From Chroococcidiopsis sp. CCMEE 29 (lineage in GTDB: Bacteria > Cyanobacteriota > Cyanobacteriia > Cyanobacteriales > Chroococcidiopsidaceae), in the NCBI RefSeq assembly GCF_023558375.1, contig NZ_CP083761.1, forward strand, positions 4,543,001 through 4,607,000: a DNA stretch of 64,000 nucleotides, read 5' to 3'. Below the pieces are notes generated by a model. That model was not told the DNA's origin and made no database searches. It saw nothing but the letters and a program-made list of their open reading frames with translations. Below are positions 1-10,111 of this stretch, piece after piece (within the stretch, counting starts at the first letter, position 1; each line of letters begins with the position of its first letter). The position numbers and the translations under genes are program-made.

Positions 1-52
1 GATTTTTTCTGTTGATTGCCTTGTTTGTATTCTGACTGCAGATTATGCCAAT

Positions 53-652
53 TCAGCGCTTCTCGAAGGGTGCTGAGGCTGTCCATTCCTCTTTCAAAAC
101 GGAGTACATTCTCACATCGTGAAAGCTGCCCTTGGCAAACAGGTGTTGCCGCAATACGCCCTCAAATTTCATCCCAACTTTTTCCATCACCCGCGCGGAA
201 GCTGTATTGGGAATTATACACCTGCCTTCAATTCGATTCAGCTTCATCATGCGAAACCCGAAGGTAATTACTGGGCAAACTGCCTCAGGCATATATCCTT
301 GACCCCAATAGTTCCTAGAGAGAGCATAGCCAATTTCAGCCCGTGCTTGATCGGGAATCCAATTTGCCAGCCCACAGGTACCAATGATCTTATTATCTGC
401 TATGTGTAGGATTCCCCAAGAAGCAAGCTGATGATTTTTGTAGCAATCCATGACCGCCCTAAGGAAGCGTTTAGTATCTTCAATAGATTCATGTACTGCC
501 CACGTATTGTACTTTGGCACCACTGGATCAGAGGCATACTCATATATATCTGCTGCATCACCCCATCTTAGGGCTCGCAGCAGAAGACGTTCAGTTTTCA
601 GGATCGGTAAATTATTAAATTTAGCTTCAGTCACTGGGACTTTCCTTGCCAA
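53..652 (-). CDS. GNAT-family N-acetyltransferase (RimJ/RimL-like)
   Basis: A predicted acetyl-CoA-dependent N-acetyltransferase of the ribosomal-protein-acetylating type; the substrate cannot be told from sequence. The ~199-residue product has the usual RimJ/L layout: ERLLLR near residue 21, the acetyl-CoA loop GQGYMPEA at 117-124, and the NTASARVMEKVGM helix around 149-161. Length fits the family. The start is unsure because the frame opens at a TTG (652) and no in-frame ATG lies near the expected N-terminus. It is divergent from the glycosyltransferase that starts at 711, so about 60 bp hold both promoters. Confidence 0.85.
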   Translation of the reverse strand: MARKVPVTEAKFNNLPILKTERLLLRALRWGDAADIYEYASDPVVPKYNTWAVHESIEDTKRFLRAVMDCYKNHQLASWGILHIADNKIIGTCGLANWIPDQARAEIGYALSRNYWGQGYMPEAVCPVITFGFRMMKLNRIEGRCIIPNTASARVMEKVGMKFEGVLRQHLFAKGSFHDVRMYSVLKEEWTASAPFEKR

Positions 653-710
653 TAAACTTATATTTGCAGTCTTGCTTTTGCTTTGATACTGCCCAGTTTA
701 CTGCCTGTTA

Positions 711-1904
711 ATGATGAAACTTAGCCTCTGTATAATTGTTAAAAATGAAGAACTAGCACTGCCTAAATGCCTGAACAGTGTTAGGAACGTAGTAGATGAA
801 ATGGTAGTTCTGGATACTGGCTCAACGGATCGCACACTAGAGATTGCCCGAGAATTTGGTGCTAAGGTTTATCAGTTTGAATGGTGTAATGACTTTTCAT
901 CTGCCCGTAATCAGTCTTTGAAATACGCCACAGGGGAATGGATTCTGGTTTTGGATGCGGATGAGGTGCTGGTACCTGAAATTGTGCCAACTCTGAAGCA
1001 GGCAATTAAGTGCGATCGCTACCTGTTAATCAACTTACTGCGACAAGAAGTCGGTGCTGCACAGTCTCCCTATTCTCTGGTTTCACGCTTGTTCCGCAAT
1101 CACCCAGATATTTGCTTTTCGCGCCCCTACCATGCCTTGGTAGATGATAGCGTTGCTCGGATTGTGAGCCAGGAAACTCAATGGCAAGTGGGCTATTTAC
1201 CAGAAGTGGCGATTCTGCATGCAGGGTACCAAAAGAGCGCGATCGCCAGCCGGGACAAATTCTCCAATGCAGCTAAGACGATGGAAGGCTTTCTCGCCTG
1301 CCATCCTCACGATCCTTATGTGTGCAGCAAATTAGGAGCGTTGTACGTTCAAACGGGGAAAATTGAGCAAGGTATTCAGTTGTTAGAGCGAGGACTTGCT
1401 GGCGAACAGGTGAGTTCTCAGATCCTCTACGAACTCCACTATCATTTAGGGATTGCCTACACTCGCCTGCAACAACTCCATCAGGCGATCGCTCATTATC
1501 AAGCAGCAATCAAGTTAGCTGTTTACCCAATGCTTAAGCTAGGAGCTTACAACAATTTAGGCAACCTGAGGCTGGCAGCAGGAGATTTGATGGAGGCGAA
1601 AACAACTTATGAGATGGTGTTGCAGATTGACCCTAGTTTAGCAGTAGGTCATTACAACCTGGGTATGACTTTGAAGGCAATGGGGCAGTTTCAGGAAGCG
1701 ATCGCCGCTTACCAGCAAGCAATACGACTCAATTCCAACTATGCCGAGGCGTATCAAAACTTAGGAGTGGTACTCCTGAAAGGTGGTAATGTGCCAGAGA
1801 GTTTAGCGGCATTTAGGCAAGCGATCGCTCTCCACGAGTCACAAAACTCCTCTGAAGCCGAACGACTGCGTCAAGGTTTGAAAGAAATGGGCTTTCAGGT
1901 CTAA
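711..1904 (+). CDS. Family-2 glycosyltransferase with C-terminal TPR repeats
   Basis: The N-terminal ~230 residues form a GT-A glycosyltransferase domain: LCIIVKNEE near the start, a GSTD motif around 37-40 and VLDADE around 81-86 as the DxD-type metal and nucleotide site. Residues ~235-397 are tetratricopeptide repeats with the canonical alternation of Y-x-x-L-G and A-x-x-Y-x-x-A, likely for protein-protein contacts. Domain order matches the SunS-like/TPR glycosyltransferases that are common in cyanobacteria. Acceptor and donor are unknown. Two adjacent ATGs (711 and 714) make the first codon ambiguous by one residue. It lies apart from the main EPS locus and may act independently of it. Confidence 0.85.
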   Translation: MMKLSLCIIVKNEELALPKCLNSVRNVVDEMVVLDTGSTDRTLEIAREFGAKVYQFEWCNDFSSARNQSLKYATGEWILVLDADEVLVPEIVPTLKQAIKCDRYLLINLLRQEVGAAQSPYSLVSRLFRNHPDICFSRPYHALVDDSVARIVSQETQWQVGYLPEVAILHAGYQKSAIASRDKFSNAAKTMEGFLACHPHDPYVCSKLGALYVQTGKIEQGIQLLERGLAGEQVSSQILYELHYHLGIAYTRLQQLHQAIAHYQAAIKLAVYPMLKLGAYNNLGNLRLAAGDLMEAKTTYEMVLQIDPSLAVGHYNLGMTLKAMGQFQEAIAAYQQAIRLNSNYAEAYQNLGVVLLKGGNVPESLAAFRQAIALHESQNSSEAERLRQGLKEMGFQV

Positions 1905-1928
1905 TTCACAAAAAGGTAGTAGGTTGAA

Positions 1929-1946
1929 AGCCCTCTTTTAAGGGCT
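1929..1946 (+). terminator. Short inverted repeat after the GT2-TPR gene
   Basis: A perfect 6-bp stem (AGCCCT/AGGGCT) with a 6-nt loop lies 25 bp downstream of the stop codon. There is no following T-run, so intrinsic termination is only possible. Confidence 0.3.
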
Positions 1947-2069
1947 AGCGTATACATGCAAGTGGAGTCTGAGCCAGTTTCCATCCGAGGAAGATAGACT
2001 CAACTAAGCTATGGTTGAGATCGGCCGGCGACGAGCCGACGGAGTTTTGTTGATCCAGCTTCCTATAAG

Positions 2070-2106
2070 TTGAAAAATATCTTAAGATTAGCGTAATAAT
2101 TACGCT
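2070..2106 (+). promoter_or_regulatory. Putative aldolase promoter overlapped by a palindromic operator-like site
   Basis: TTGAAA at 2070-2075 and TAATAA at 2094-2099 are separated by 18 bp and resemble -35/-10 boxes. The -10 candidate sits inside a perfect 17-bp odd palindrome (AGCGTAATAATTACGCT, 2090-2106), 44 bp before the aldolase ATG. A symmetric site over a -10 box would suit a dimeric repressor. No regulator is identified. Confidence 0.4.
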
Positions 2107-2150
2107 CGTCTATAACAACTAGCTGACAACCAAATTTAGGAGGACTGTCT

Positions 2151-3230
2151 ATGGCGCTCGTACCAATGCGGCTGATGTTGGATCACGCTGCTGAGAATGG
2201 TTACGGCATCCCGGCTTATAACGTCAACAACATGGAGCAAATTCAAGCCATCATGCAGGCTGCCCATGAGACTAATAGCCCTGTAATTTTGCAAGCCTCC
2301 CGTGGCGCACGTAAGTATGCTGGCGAGAACTTCCTGCGCCATCTAATTTTGGCAGCAGTAGAAACCTACCCCCATATCCCTATTGCCATGCATCAAGATC
2401 ATGGCAATGCACCAGCCACCTGCTACTCGGCAATTCGTCATGGTTTCACCAGCGTCATGATGGACGGCTCTCTGGAAGCAGATGCCAAAACTCCAGCTAG
2501 CTATGAGTACAATGTCAATGTCACCCGCGAAGTGGTGAAAGTTGCCCACGCAGTTGGCGTCAGCGTTGAAGGTGAACTCGGTTGTTTGGGTTCTCTGGAA
2601 ACTGGTATGGGCGATCAGGAAGACGGTCACGGAGCAGAAGGCGTTCTCTCCCACGACCAACTTTTGACCGATCCAGACCAAGCTGTTGACTTTGTGGAAC
2701 AAACTCAGGTAGATGCTTTGGCAGTTGCGATTGGTACCAGCCACGGCGCTTACAAGTTTACCCGCAAGCCAACCGGGGAAATTTTGGCAATCAGCCGGAT
2801 CGAGGAAATTCACAACCGTCTACCAAACACGCACCTAGTAATGCATGGTTCCTCCTCAGTGCCGGAAGATTTAATTGCTTTAATTAACCAGTACGGTGGT
2901 ACTATTCCTGAAACCTACGGTGTGCCGGTTGAAGAAATCCAGAAGGGTATCAAGAGCGGTGTCCGCAAGGTAAACATTGACACGGATAACCGTTTGGCAA
3001 TTACCGCTGCGGTACGTGAAGCTTTAGCAAAAGATACCAAGGAATTTGACCCTCGCCACTTCCTCAAGCCTTCTATTAAGTACATGCAGAAGGTTTGTGG
3101 CGATCGCTATGATGCGTTTGGAGCTGCCGGTCAAGGTACTAAGATTAAGCAAGTGACTCTGGATGACTTTGCTGCTAAGTATGCTAAAGGCGAGTTGAGT
3201 GCCATCACTAAAAAAGCTGTAACAGTCTAA
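2151..3230 (+). CDS. fbaA: Class II fructose-bisphosphate aldolase
   Basis: Catalyses the reversible condensation of dihydroxyacetone phosphate with glyceraldehyde 3-phosphate, or with erythrose 4-phosphate in the Calvin cycle, in the cytoplasm. The 359-residue length is that of the cyanobacterial CbbA/FbaA enzyme. The motif HQDHG at 81-85 carries the catalytic Asp83 and zinc ligand His84. Glu142 in GELG and His232 in MHGSSS are further metal ligands, and NIDTDNR at 275-281 binds phosphate. The ATG at 2151 is supported by a strong GGAGG about 8 bp upstream. A clear terminator follows. It is convergent with phosphoketolase, another enzyme of central sugar-phosphate metabolism. Confidence 0.97.
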   Translation: MALVPMRLMLDHAAENGYGIPAYNVNNMEQIQAIMQAAHETNSPVILQASRGARKYAGENFLRHLILAAVETYPHIPIAMHQDHGNAPATCYSAIRHGFTSVMMDGSLEADAKTPASYEYNVNVTREVVKVAHAVGVSVEGELGCLGSLETGMGDQEDGHGAEGVLSHDQLLTDPDQAVDFVEQTQVDALAVAIGTSHGAYKFTRKPTGEILAISRIEEIHNRLPNTHLVMHGSSSVPEDLIALINQYGGTIPETYGVPVEEIQKGIKSGVRKVNIDTDNRLAITAAVREALAKDTKEFDPRHFLKPSIKYMQKVCGDRYDAFGAAGQGTKIKQVTLDDFAAKYAKGELSAITKKAVTV

Positions 3231-3276
3231 AAGCTTCAGCTTTAGATTAATAGCAAGCAATTGTTAAATATTTGAG

Positions 3277-3303
3277 CGGGTAGCTGAATGCTACCCGTTT
3301 TTT
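3277..3303 (+). terminator. Rho-independent terminator of the aldolase gene
   Basis: Perfect 8-bp stem CGGGTAGC/GCTACCCG with a 5-nt loop, followed by a run of six T. It lies 46 bp after the aldolase stop, between the convergent aldolase and phosphoketolase genes. The reverse strand has no comparable T-run, so it mainly serves the plus strand. Confidence 0.9.
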
Positions 3304-3340
3304 ATCTGTCAATTATACACCTTTGCTATTTTGAGATCGG

Positions 3341-5866
3341 CTAGGAAACCGATTTCGCTGCCCCTTCTGCTCCTTCTTGTGATGGAGAAGAGCTAGCATC
3401 GGTTTGCTCTATTTTAGTTTTTGGCTTGGTTTTATCTGTGCCAGAACCACTATAGTACCCCCACCTCCACTTCTGAACCTCGGGCATATCCTCGCCATGC
3501 TTAGTGACATAATGTTTGTGTTCAATCAGTTTGTCGTGCAGCATTTGCTTAACATGTGCCGCCGTGTATCTGAGCTTTGGCACCCGATCAATTACATCAT
3601 CTACCAGGTTGAAACGGTCTAGCTCATTCATCACAACCATATCGAAGGGTGTGGTGGTTGTTCCCTCCTCTTTGTAGCCCCGAACGTGGAGATTGTGGTG
3701 GTTTGTCCGCCGATAGGTCAGGCGATGGATTAACCAGGGATAGCCATGAAAAGCAAAGATGATGGGCTTGTCAGTCGTAAAAATGGAGTCGAAGTCTTTG
3801 TCGCTTAAACCGTGAGGATGTTCAGTTGCGGGCTGGAGTTTCATCAGATTGACCACATTCACCACCCGAACCCTGAGGTCAGAAAAGTTTTGGCGGAGAA
3901 TGTCAACAGCAGCCAGCGTTTCAAGCGTCGGAACATCACCCGCACAAGCCATGACCACATCTGGCTCAACGCCTTGGTCGTTGCTCGCCCAGCCCCAAAT
4001 ACCGATGCCTTTCGTGCAGTGCTTAATTGCAGTATCCATGTCAAGGTATTGCAGTGCCGGCTGCTTGCCAGCGATGATAACGTTGACATACTGACGGCTG
4101 CGTAGACAATGGTCAGTCACAGAGAGCAGCGTGTTGGCATCCGGGGGCAGGTACACCCGAATAACCTCCGCCTTCTTGTTGACAACATGGTCGATGAAGC
4201 CAGGGTCTTGATGGGAAAAACCATTGTGGTCTTGCCGCCAGACGTGGGACGTCAGTAGATAGTTAAGGGAAGCAATCGGTCTGCGCCAAGGGATGTGGCG
4301 GGTGGTCTTGAGCCATTTGGCGTGCTGGTTGAACATCGAGTCCACGATGTGGATGAAAGCCTCGTAGCAGGAGAACAGACCGTGCCGACCCGTAAGCAGA
4401 TATCCTTCCAGCCAGCCTTGACAAGTGTGCTCGCTGAGGATTTCCATCACCCGGCCGTCTGGGGAAAGGCGATCGTCTTCGGGGAGCATCTGGGCTACCC
4501 AGGCGCGATCAACTACCTCAAATAGGGCATTGAGACGGTTAGAGGCAGTTTCATCTGGACCCATTACCCGAAAGTTACGGTTTTCTAGATTAAGTTTCAT
4601 CACATCGCGCAGAAAGGTTCCCATTACACGAGTGGCTTCTGCCTCTATTGCCCCTGGTTGGGAAACATCAACTGCATAGTTCTGGAAATCGGGTAGCTTC
4701 AGGTCTTTGAGGAGCAAACCACCGTTGGCATGAGGATTGGCTCCCATGCGGCGATCGCCTTCGGGTGCTAATGCTGCCAGTTCTGGGAGCAGCTTACCGT
4801 TCTCGTCGAAGAGTTCTTCGGGTTTGTAGCTCTTCATCCACTCTTGCAGCAACTTGACATGTTCTGGCTTGCTTGCCATTTCAGCAAAGGGAACTTGGTG
4901 CGATCGCCAGTAATCCTCAGTCTTCTTGCCATCAACTTCCTCGGGACCCGTCCAGCCCTTAGGCGAGCGGAGGATAATCAAGGGCCACTGCGGACGCTTG
5001 GTGAAACCATTGGTGCGGGCATCGTCCTGGATCTGCTTAATTTCGTTGATGACGATGTCCAGGGTGGCAGCCATCAACTGATGCATGGTTTCAGGGTCAG
5101 ACCCCTCCACGAAATAAGGCTTGTAGCCGTAGCCCACGAACAAGCTCTCTAGCTCCTGATGACTCATTCGTGCCAACACAGTTGGATTGGCAATCTTATA
5201 GCCATTCAGGTGCAAAATGGGCAGAACAGCACCATCCTGTACTGGATTCAGAAATTTGTTGGAGTGCCAGCTAGTTGCTAGAGGTCCAGTTTCGGCTTCC
5301 CCATCGCCGACAACGCAGGCAACGACTAGGTCAGGATTGTCAAAGGCAGCCCCATAGGCGTGGGAAAGCGCATATCCTAGTTCACCCCCTTCGTTAATAG
5401 AACCAGGGGTTTCCGGAGCAACGTGGCTGGGGATACCGCCAGGGAACGAAAATTGCTTAAAGAGCTTTTTCATTCCCTCAACATCTTGGGAAATATTGGG
5501 GTAAAACTCGCTGTACGTTCCCTCTAGATAGGTGTTAGCAACCAAGCCAGGACCGCCGTGACCCGGTCCCGTAATGTAGATTATGCTCAGGTCTTGTGCC
5601 TTAATTGCGCGGTTAAGGTGAACGTAGATGAAATTAAGCCCTGGTGTGGTACCCCAGTGACCGAGCAATCTGGGTTTAACGTGCTCTAGCTTCAGAGGTT
5701 CTTTAAGAAGTGGATTGTCAAGTAAATAAATCTGTCCAACGGAGAGATAATTAGCTGCTCGCCAGTAGGCGTTTATCTTCCGCAGTTCTTCGGTGCTGAG
5801 TGGAGCTTGCTGGACTGTGGCTTTGTCTCTCTCTTTAGATTGTGGCTTTGAAGGTGATATAGCCAT
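3341..5866 (-). CDS. xfp: Phosphoketolase (xylulose-5-P/fructose-6-P type)
   Basis: A thiamine-diphosphate enzyme that cleaves xylulose 5-phosphate (and often fructose 6-phosphate) to acetyl phosphate plus an aldose phosphate. It offers a carbon-sparing route to acetyl-CoA in cyanobacteria. Diagnostic segments are GHWGTTPGL near residue 70, GPGHGGPG near 100, the ThDP-binding GDGEAETGP near 190, [11 protein letters not shown] in the middle and [14 protein letters not shown] near the C-terminus. At 841 residues it is somewhat longer than the usual ~800. The excess is a polar low-complexity tail after the conserved KWRWGYYSG, rich in Lys, Thr, Ser and Glu. The initiating ATG is followed by a short variable leader as in homologues. 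Confidence 0.95.
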   Translation of the reverse strand: MAISPSKPQSKERDKATVQQAPLSTEELRKINAYWRAANYLSVGQIYLLDNPLLKEPLKLEHVKPRLLGHWGTTPGLNFIYVHLNRAIKAQDLSIIYITGPGHGGPGLVANTYLEGTYSEFYPNISQDVEGMKKLFKQFSFPGGIPSHVAPETPGSINEGGELGYALSHAYGAAFDNPDLVVACVVGDGEAETGPLATSWHSNKFLNPVQDGAVLPILHLNGYKIANPTVLARMSHQELESLFVGYGYKPYFVEGSDPETMHQLMAATLDIVINEIKQIQDDARTNGFTKRPQWPLIILRSPKGWTGPEEVDGKKTEDYWRSHQVPFAEMASKPEHVKLLQEWMKSYKPEELFDENGKLLPELAALAPEGDRRMGANPHANGGLLLKDLKLPDFQNYAVDVSQPGAIEAEATRVMGTFLRDVMKLNLENRNFRVMGPDETASNRLNALFEVVDRAWVAQMLPEDDRLSPDGRVMEILSEHTCQGWLEGYLLTGRHGLFSCYEAFIHIVDSMFNQHAKWLKTTRHIPWRRPIASLNYLLTSHVWRQDHNGFSHQDPGFIDHVVNKKAEVIRVYLPPDANTLLSVTDHCLRSRQYVNVIIAGKQPALQYLDMDTAIKHCTKGIGIWGWASNDQGVEPDVVMACAGDVPTLETLAAVDILRQNFSDLRVRVVNVVNLMKLQPATEHPHGLSDKDFDSIFTTDKPIIFAFHGYPWLIHRLTYRRTNHHNLHVRGYKEEGTTTTPFDMVVMNELDRFNLVDDVIDRVPKLRYTAAHVKQMLHDKLIEHKHYVTKHGEDMPEVQKWRWGYYSGSGTDKTKPKTKIEQTDASSSPSQEGAEGAAKSVS

Positions 5867-6049
5867 AGTGCCTGCTTCCTAAAGTTGAGTCTTTTTAAAC
5901 TTAACAGCCAGTATAGTGATGGAACAATCGCTGGAGGTGTTATGGGAAAAACATCCATAGCGACAATTGGATAGAGTGATAAGCTTCGTTTGGTAGAGCG
6001 CTTACAGCTCAAGTAAGAGAGTAAATAATAAAGAAAATCTGAAGAAGTG

Positions 6050-6832
6050 ATGAGCGAAACGCCTTTAGATGCAACACCGCTATATCAGATGAATCCGCTA
6101 AGTCGATTTTCCGACCGAGTGGCAGATTATGTAAAGTACCGACCGAGTTACCCAGCCGCAGCAATTGACATTATTCTGGAGGGACTCGAGTCACCGTCGC
6201 AGTTGGTAGCAGCAGATATAGGTGCAGGTACAGGGATTTCCTCTCGCCTACTGGCTGAAAGGGGGGTGCGCGTGCTGGCTATTGAGCCGAATGCGGCGAT
6301 GAGACAGGCTGCTGAACCTCATCCATTATTAGAGTTTCGTGACACGACAGCAGAAGCTACCGAATTACCTGATGCATCAGTTGACCTTGTAGTCTGCTTC
6401 CAGTCTTTCCATTGGTTCAACCCAGAGCCAACTTTGTTAGAGTTCCACCGGATTTTAAAGTCATCTGGACGCTTAGCTTTGGTATGGAATGAGCGCGATC
6501 GCCATGACGAATTTACTGCCAGCTACACCCGCTTAGTCCAAATCGCATCAAATCATCATCCAGCTGAGCAACGTCGTAGTTCGGTAAGCTCTCTCCTAAC
6601 CAGTTCCCTCTTCTCTAATGTTCAGCACCACAGATTTGATTACAGGCAAAATGTGGATTTATCTGGGCTCATTGGTCGTGCTATGAGTACTTCATATATT
6701 CCACGCGAAGGACCAATGCAGGAACAGCTTATCTCTGATTTGCAGCAATTGTATAAAAGTAATTGCAACGAGCATTGTCTCGTTAGCTTAATTTACACTA
6801 CGAGTGTATATTCTGCTGAACCGTGCTCTTAA
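6050..6832 (+). CDS. Class I SAM-dependent methyltransferase
   Basis: A cytoplasmic methyltransferase of the methyltransferase-11/UbiE-like fold; substrate unknown. The SAM loop is ADIGAGTGISS near residue 57, followed by an acidic turn (LAIEPN near 78) and a post-motif FQSFHWFNP that is typical of the trans-aconitate-methyltransferase-like group. The end VSLIYTTSVY matches the normal C-terminal strand of that family, so the gene is probably full length at ~260 residues. A GTG at 6047 precedes the ATG directly; the ATG at 6050 is the more likely start. It stands alone between phosphoketolase and the TnpB element. Confidence 0.8.
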   Translation: MSETPLDATPLYQMNPLSRFSDRVADYVKYRPSYPAAAIDIILEGLESPSQLVAADIGAGTGISSRLLAERGVRVLAIEPNAAMRQAAEPHPLLEFRDTTAEATELPDASVDLVVCFQSFHWFNPEPTLLEFHRILKSSGRLALVWNERDRHDEFTASYTRLVQIASNHHPAEQRRSSVSSLLTSSLFSNVQHHRFDYRQNVDLSGLIGRAMSTSYIPREGPMQEQLISDLQQLYKSNCNEHCLVSLIYTTSVYSAEPCS

Positions 6833-6989
6833 GCATTGTAGACTGCATGCCCTAGCTCCTACTCTAGCTTTTGTTGCTTTAGATACAATTTTGTTGGCAT
6901 TCCCTGTATAGCTAGGCTTCATAGCAGCTGGATTCTTCACTCAGCAGAGATAATTATCTGCGTCCGCAGTTTCAAGTCCTAAGAATGGA

Positions 6990-7067
6990 TTTACCCAACA
7001 TAGAAACTTATCCTTTTGAAGGGAGGTTGGGTAAACTACTCCCCGCTTGCTACGCAGAGCAGGGAGC
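6990..7067 (-). ncRNA. Right end / candidate omega-RNA region of the TnpB element
   Basis: Directly at and beyond the tnpB stop lie two hairpins. One is a nested stem at 7039-7067 (CTCCC/GGGAG outside, TGCT/AGCA inside) overlapping the stop. The other is a perfect 10-bp inverted repeat, TTTACCCAAC (6990-6999) with GTTGGGTAAA (7026-7035). In IS200/IS605 elements the structured right end overlapping the 3' end of tnpB is the subterminal hairpin and the scaffold of the guide omega-RNA. The exact right boundary of the element was not determined. Confidence 0.45.
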
Positions 7068-8259
7068 TTTCAATAGCCCTCCAGCAGCCTCATCCAAAGA
7101 ACAAGACAACCAGGAACCTTTAGGCGAGTTTACAAAAGTCGCCCCAAGCAGAGCAATTACCAAAGAGCCGTTGGTATCTGCATCTCCAATCCAGCCACAG
7201 CTATTATTACTGCACTTGAATTTCTTCTCGGCTCTGGCACCAATATGCAGACAACAATTGCAGGTTTGCGATGTATAAGCAGGAGGAACAGTTATTACTT
7301 TTACCCCTTCTTTAATTGCCTTGTATTCTAGGAAAATTCGCAACTGATGGAATGCCCAAGAATTAGAACGTCTGCGTTCGGTTTTGTTTCTTGGTTTTTC
7401 ATTTGTGCGTTCGCGAATCCCTGTTAAATCTTCTATCGCTACAGTGCAATTACTTCCTTTGGCTTCAGCAATTATGCTCTTGCTGATATTATGATTCAAC
7501 CATTGTTGGAATCTTCTTTCTCTTCCCGATAACCGTTGCAATGCCTGCCTCGCCCTACGACGAGTAGACCTTGTGCCTTGGGAAGCTTTGCGCTGTAAAG
7601 AAGCTCTAACAAAGAGCGTATTTATCCCTAATTTGATTTATCTGTTTTCCATCCCAACCTTTATCTGTACTGGTTTTTGCTATCTCTCTCCGCCCAAAAT
7701 CAACTCCAATCACATTAGTTGTGCGGTTTGACTCTGGGACTTCAGATTTCAACTGAATATGCACGTAAAAACTACCATCGCGGTGCAAGCAGACCTGAGC
7801 CGATGTTGGCTTATGCCCTGCCAATTTACCGCGATGGTAGTTACTAGCGTTCAGAGAAATTCTTTCTCTTCCCCTAACTGTACTTAAACTAACCGTCCAG
7901 TCTTTTTCTCTAAAAGTAAAAGTATCCTTATCACAATCAAAACTAGTTGGTTTAAATCCTTTAACCTTCTTGCCTTTGGGTTTGGCAGTTAAACGATTTG
8001 CTCCGACCCTAGCGCAAGACCTGATTATATGGTTAGACACCAAATTAAACTTGTTCTTGGCATCGTTATAGATAACTGCCTGGATTGAGTTACGGTTAGT
8101 TAAAGTTGGTTTGACTGATGAGTTTATGAACTCGCAACATGACGCAAACTCTAGAGCAGTATCCTTAAGCTTGGCATACTGTTCTGAGTTAGGTTGAAGT
8201 CTTACAACTAGCGTCAATACTTGATTCATGTATATAATAATACCGCGCTTTGTAGGCAC
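7050..8259 (-). pseudogene. tnpB: TnpB (IS200/IS605-family OrfB), single-base frameshift
   Basis: TnpB is the RNA-guided RuvC-like nuclease encoded by IS605/IS1341-type elements. The 5' reading (7606-8259) holds the N-terminal region and the first RuvC motif GVDFGRR. The 3' reading (7050-7541) holds the second acidic motif AIEDL, the zinc finger with CNCC and CSNNSC cysteines, and the third motif DADTNGS. Removing one T from the TTT that corresponds to 7611-7613 joins the frames without a gap: the residues after YAL become VRASLQRKAS and run into the second part. All three catalytic acids remain. No TnpA gene accompanies it, so the element is IS1341-like and depends on others to move. The likely true start is the Met ten codons inside the open frame. 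Confidence 0.85.
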
Positions 8260-8306
8260 TTGACAAGCTCATCCCCATCTAGGGAAATCGCTTGTCCGCT
8301 CTCCCC

Positions 8307-8333
8307 CTACCCCTTACTTCGTTGAAGGGGTAG
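8307..8333 (+). repeat. Perfect hairpin near the left side of the TnpB element
   Basis: A 9-bp perfect stem, CTACCCCTT with AAGGGGTAG, encloses a 9-nt loop. It lies between the tnpB start and the truncated monooxygenase. Such subterminal hairpins mark the left ends of IS200/IS605 elements, so it may define the junction; a generic repeat is also possible. Confidence 0.45.
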
Positions 8334-9495
8334 CCCCTCGCGACTCGGTGGCTCATTAGGCGGTTTGTTCACCGGAATTATGCTGCGCTCTATTGGTTGG
8401 AGTGTCCATATTTACGAACGCTCTGACCACGATCTCGACAGTCGCGGTGGTGGCATTGTGCTACAACCTGATGTTATTGAAGCATTTCAACGTGTGGGCA
8501 TTTCTGATCAAGCACTCGGCGTAGTAGCACATGAACGCTATTACTTGAACTCAGATGGCAGCATTGCCCAACGAATGCCGATGCGTCAAATGTTGACCTC
8601 TTGGAATTTGCTTTATGGTTCTATGTGTCGGCATTTTCCATCCGACCATTACCATTGCGGAAAATACTTGACCGATATTCAGCCAAACGGTGAACAGGTT
8701 ACAGCAATTTTTGCTGACGGAACTCGTGACACAGCAGATTTATTGATCGGTGCCGATGGACCGAACTCGACCGTGCGACAACGTTTCCTACCGGATGCCC
8801 ACTATCGTTATGTCGGATATGTCGCCTATCGGGGATTGGTTAACGAAACTGAACTTGATGAAGATGCCGCGGCTCTTTTTACAGAGCGATTTGTGTTCTA
8901 CCAATTTCCCAACTCGCACATTCTTCAATATGTAATCCCTGGTGAGAATGAATCTCTGGTGCCTGGAGAACGCCGCTTTAACTGGGTCTGGTATGTCAAC
9001 TACGATGAGGCGACAGAACTACCTCGTATTCTGACGGATAAGGAGAACAAACGCCGGGACTATTCTATTCCACCTGGAATGTTAGCACCAGCAGTTGAGC
9101 AGGAGATGCGATCATATGCCGATACGGTACTAGCTCCCCCATTTCAGAAGCTCGTTGCAGCAACTCAAGAGCCGTTTGTTCAGGGAATTTTGGATCTGGG
9201 AGTGCCACAAATGACGTTTGGACGGGTGGCGCTAGTTGGCGATGCTGCCTTTATTCCACGCCCCCACACAGCCGCTAGTACGGCGAAAGCGGCGGCAAAT
9301 GCGATCGCTCTTGCTGATGCGCTAGTTAAACACAACCATAACGTTATTAAAGCGCTGCCAGCCTGGGAGCCAAGTCAATTAGCTTATGGAAGGCAACTTG
9401 TGGCATCCGGTCAGCAACTTGGCGATCGCTCTCAGTTTAGTTATGGAACAAGTCGATTTGGTGAAAATTCAGATACTCTGCAACAAAGAGTGTAG
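8326..9495 (+). pseudogene. FAD-dependent monooxygenase missing its first residues
   Basis: A PHBH/UbiH-type flavin monooxygenase, which hydroxylates small organic substrates using NAD(P)H and oxygen. Recognisable parts are the end of the dinucleotide loop (GGSLGGLFTG at 8347-8376), the second FAD motif LIGADGPNSTVRQ in the middle, and the GRVALVGDAAFIPRP motif near 9220-9265, followed by a conserved C-terminal helix. The frame opens at 8326 after an in-frame TGA, and the first beta strand (normally a Met plus a few hydrophobic residues before the Gly-rich loop) is absent. The only in-frame start is a TTG at 8365, which would remove the FAD loop itself. Arrival of the adjacent TnpB element or a linked deletion is the probable cause. 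The rest looks intact. Confidence 0.75.
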
Positions 9496-9536
9496 AATAA
9501 TAGGTTTTAAACTACCTTCCAACTCTGCCAAGACTA

Positions 9537-9554
9537 AATTCAAATATTTGAATT
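9537..9554. repeat. 18-bp perfect palindrome
   Basis: AATTCAAATATTTGAATT is a perfect inverted repeat 42 bp downstream of the monooxygenase stop. It could bind a dimeric regulator or be a remnant of a terminator; no T-run follows. Confidence 0.4.
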
Positions 9555-10111
9555 GAAACACTCGTTCTATTACTTCAAGAGACTAAGGTGCCGCATTCAG
9601 AGAATATCAAAAAGTACCAGCATTGATTGCAGTATCTACAATATAACAATCTGATTTGATTTGTGGGGCAGGCTTCCAGTCTGCACAGGCAAGATGCCCA
9701 TCACACATCTCACAACTATATTTAGGATTGCTATATCAGGCATAAATTTTTCTTCAATTAGTTAAAGAACAGGCTATTCGCTCAACGAATCGTCCTCCTA
9801 ACTCTAAATCGGAATAGGTTAAAAGCCTAATTATCCTGAAAATATTGCGCTTGTTCGCTCTTTTGCAATCACATCTATCTACTACATTCAAGAGGAGTTC
9901 AACCAAGAAGCCTCTAGTTTAGAAAAGATAAGTAAAGTTTTGTATCAAACTATGAAAATGCGGGAGCGGGCAGTGATGAAGGCATTAGATAGCAAATCTG
10001 CTGTTGAATTCATAGTTAGACCGCAGGAGGCGGTTCTACTTCCCCAGCGAGCTTGGGGCGGTCGAATGCAGATGCTTTACTCCGTTAGTATATTTTTGAG
10101 AGGAGCCCTTG
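9555..10111. other. Gene-poor spacer before the haem peroxidase
   Basis: No convincing gene. At about 9660-9705 is a GC-richer stretch (GGGGCAGGCTTCCAGTCTGC and following) of the kind found repeatedly in cyanobacterial spacers. From about 9823 a plus-strand frame stays open to 10134 and could be the tail of a decayed gene, since its first in-frame ATG lies late (9949). I do not recognise the peptide. GAGAGGA at 10098-10104 is the ribosome-binding site of the peroxidase. Confidence 0.4.

Noticed and set aside
1907-2150. Possible riboswitch in the 245-bp leader of the aldolase gene
   Set aside because: Some stems are visible (for example TCGGC/GCCGA near 2021-2039), but no known riboswitch core could be matched, and no T-run terminator sits before the ATG.
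2151-5866. Additional long frames antiparallel to aldolase and phosphoketolase
   Set aside because: They lie wholly within well-conserved enzymes on the other strand and show no family motifs.
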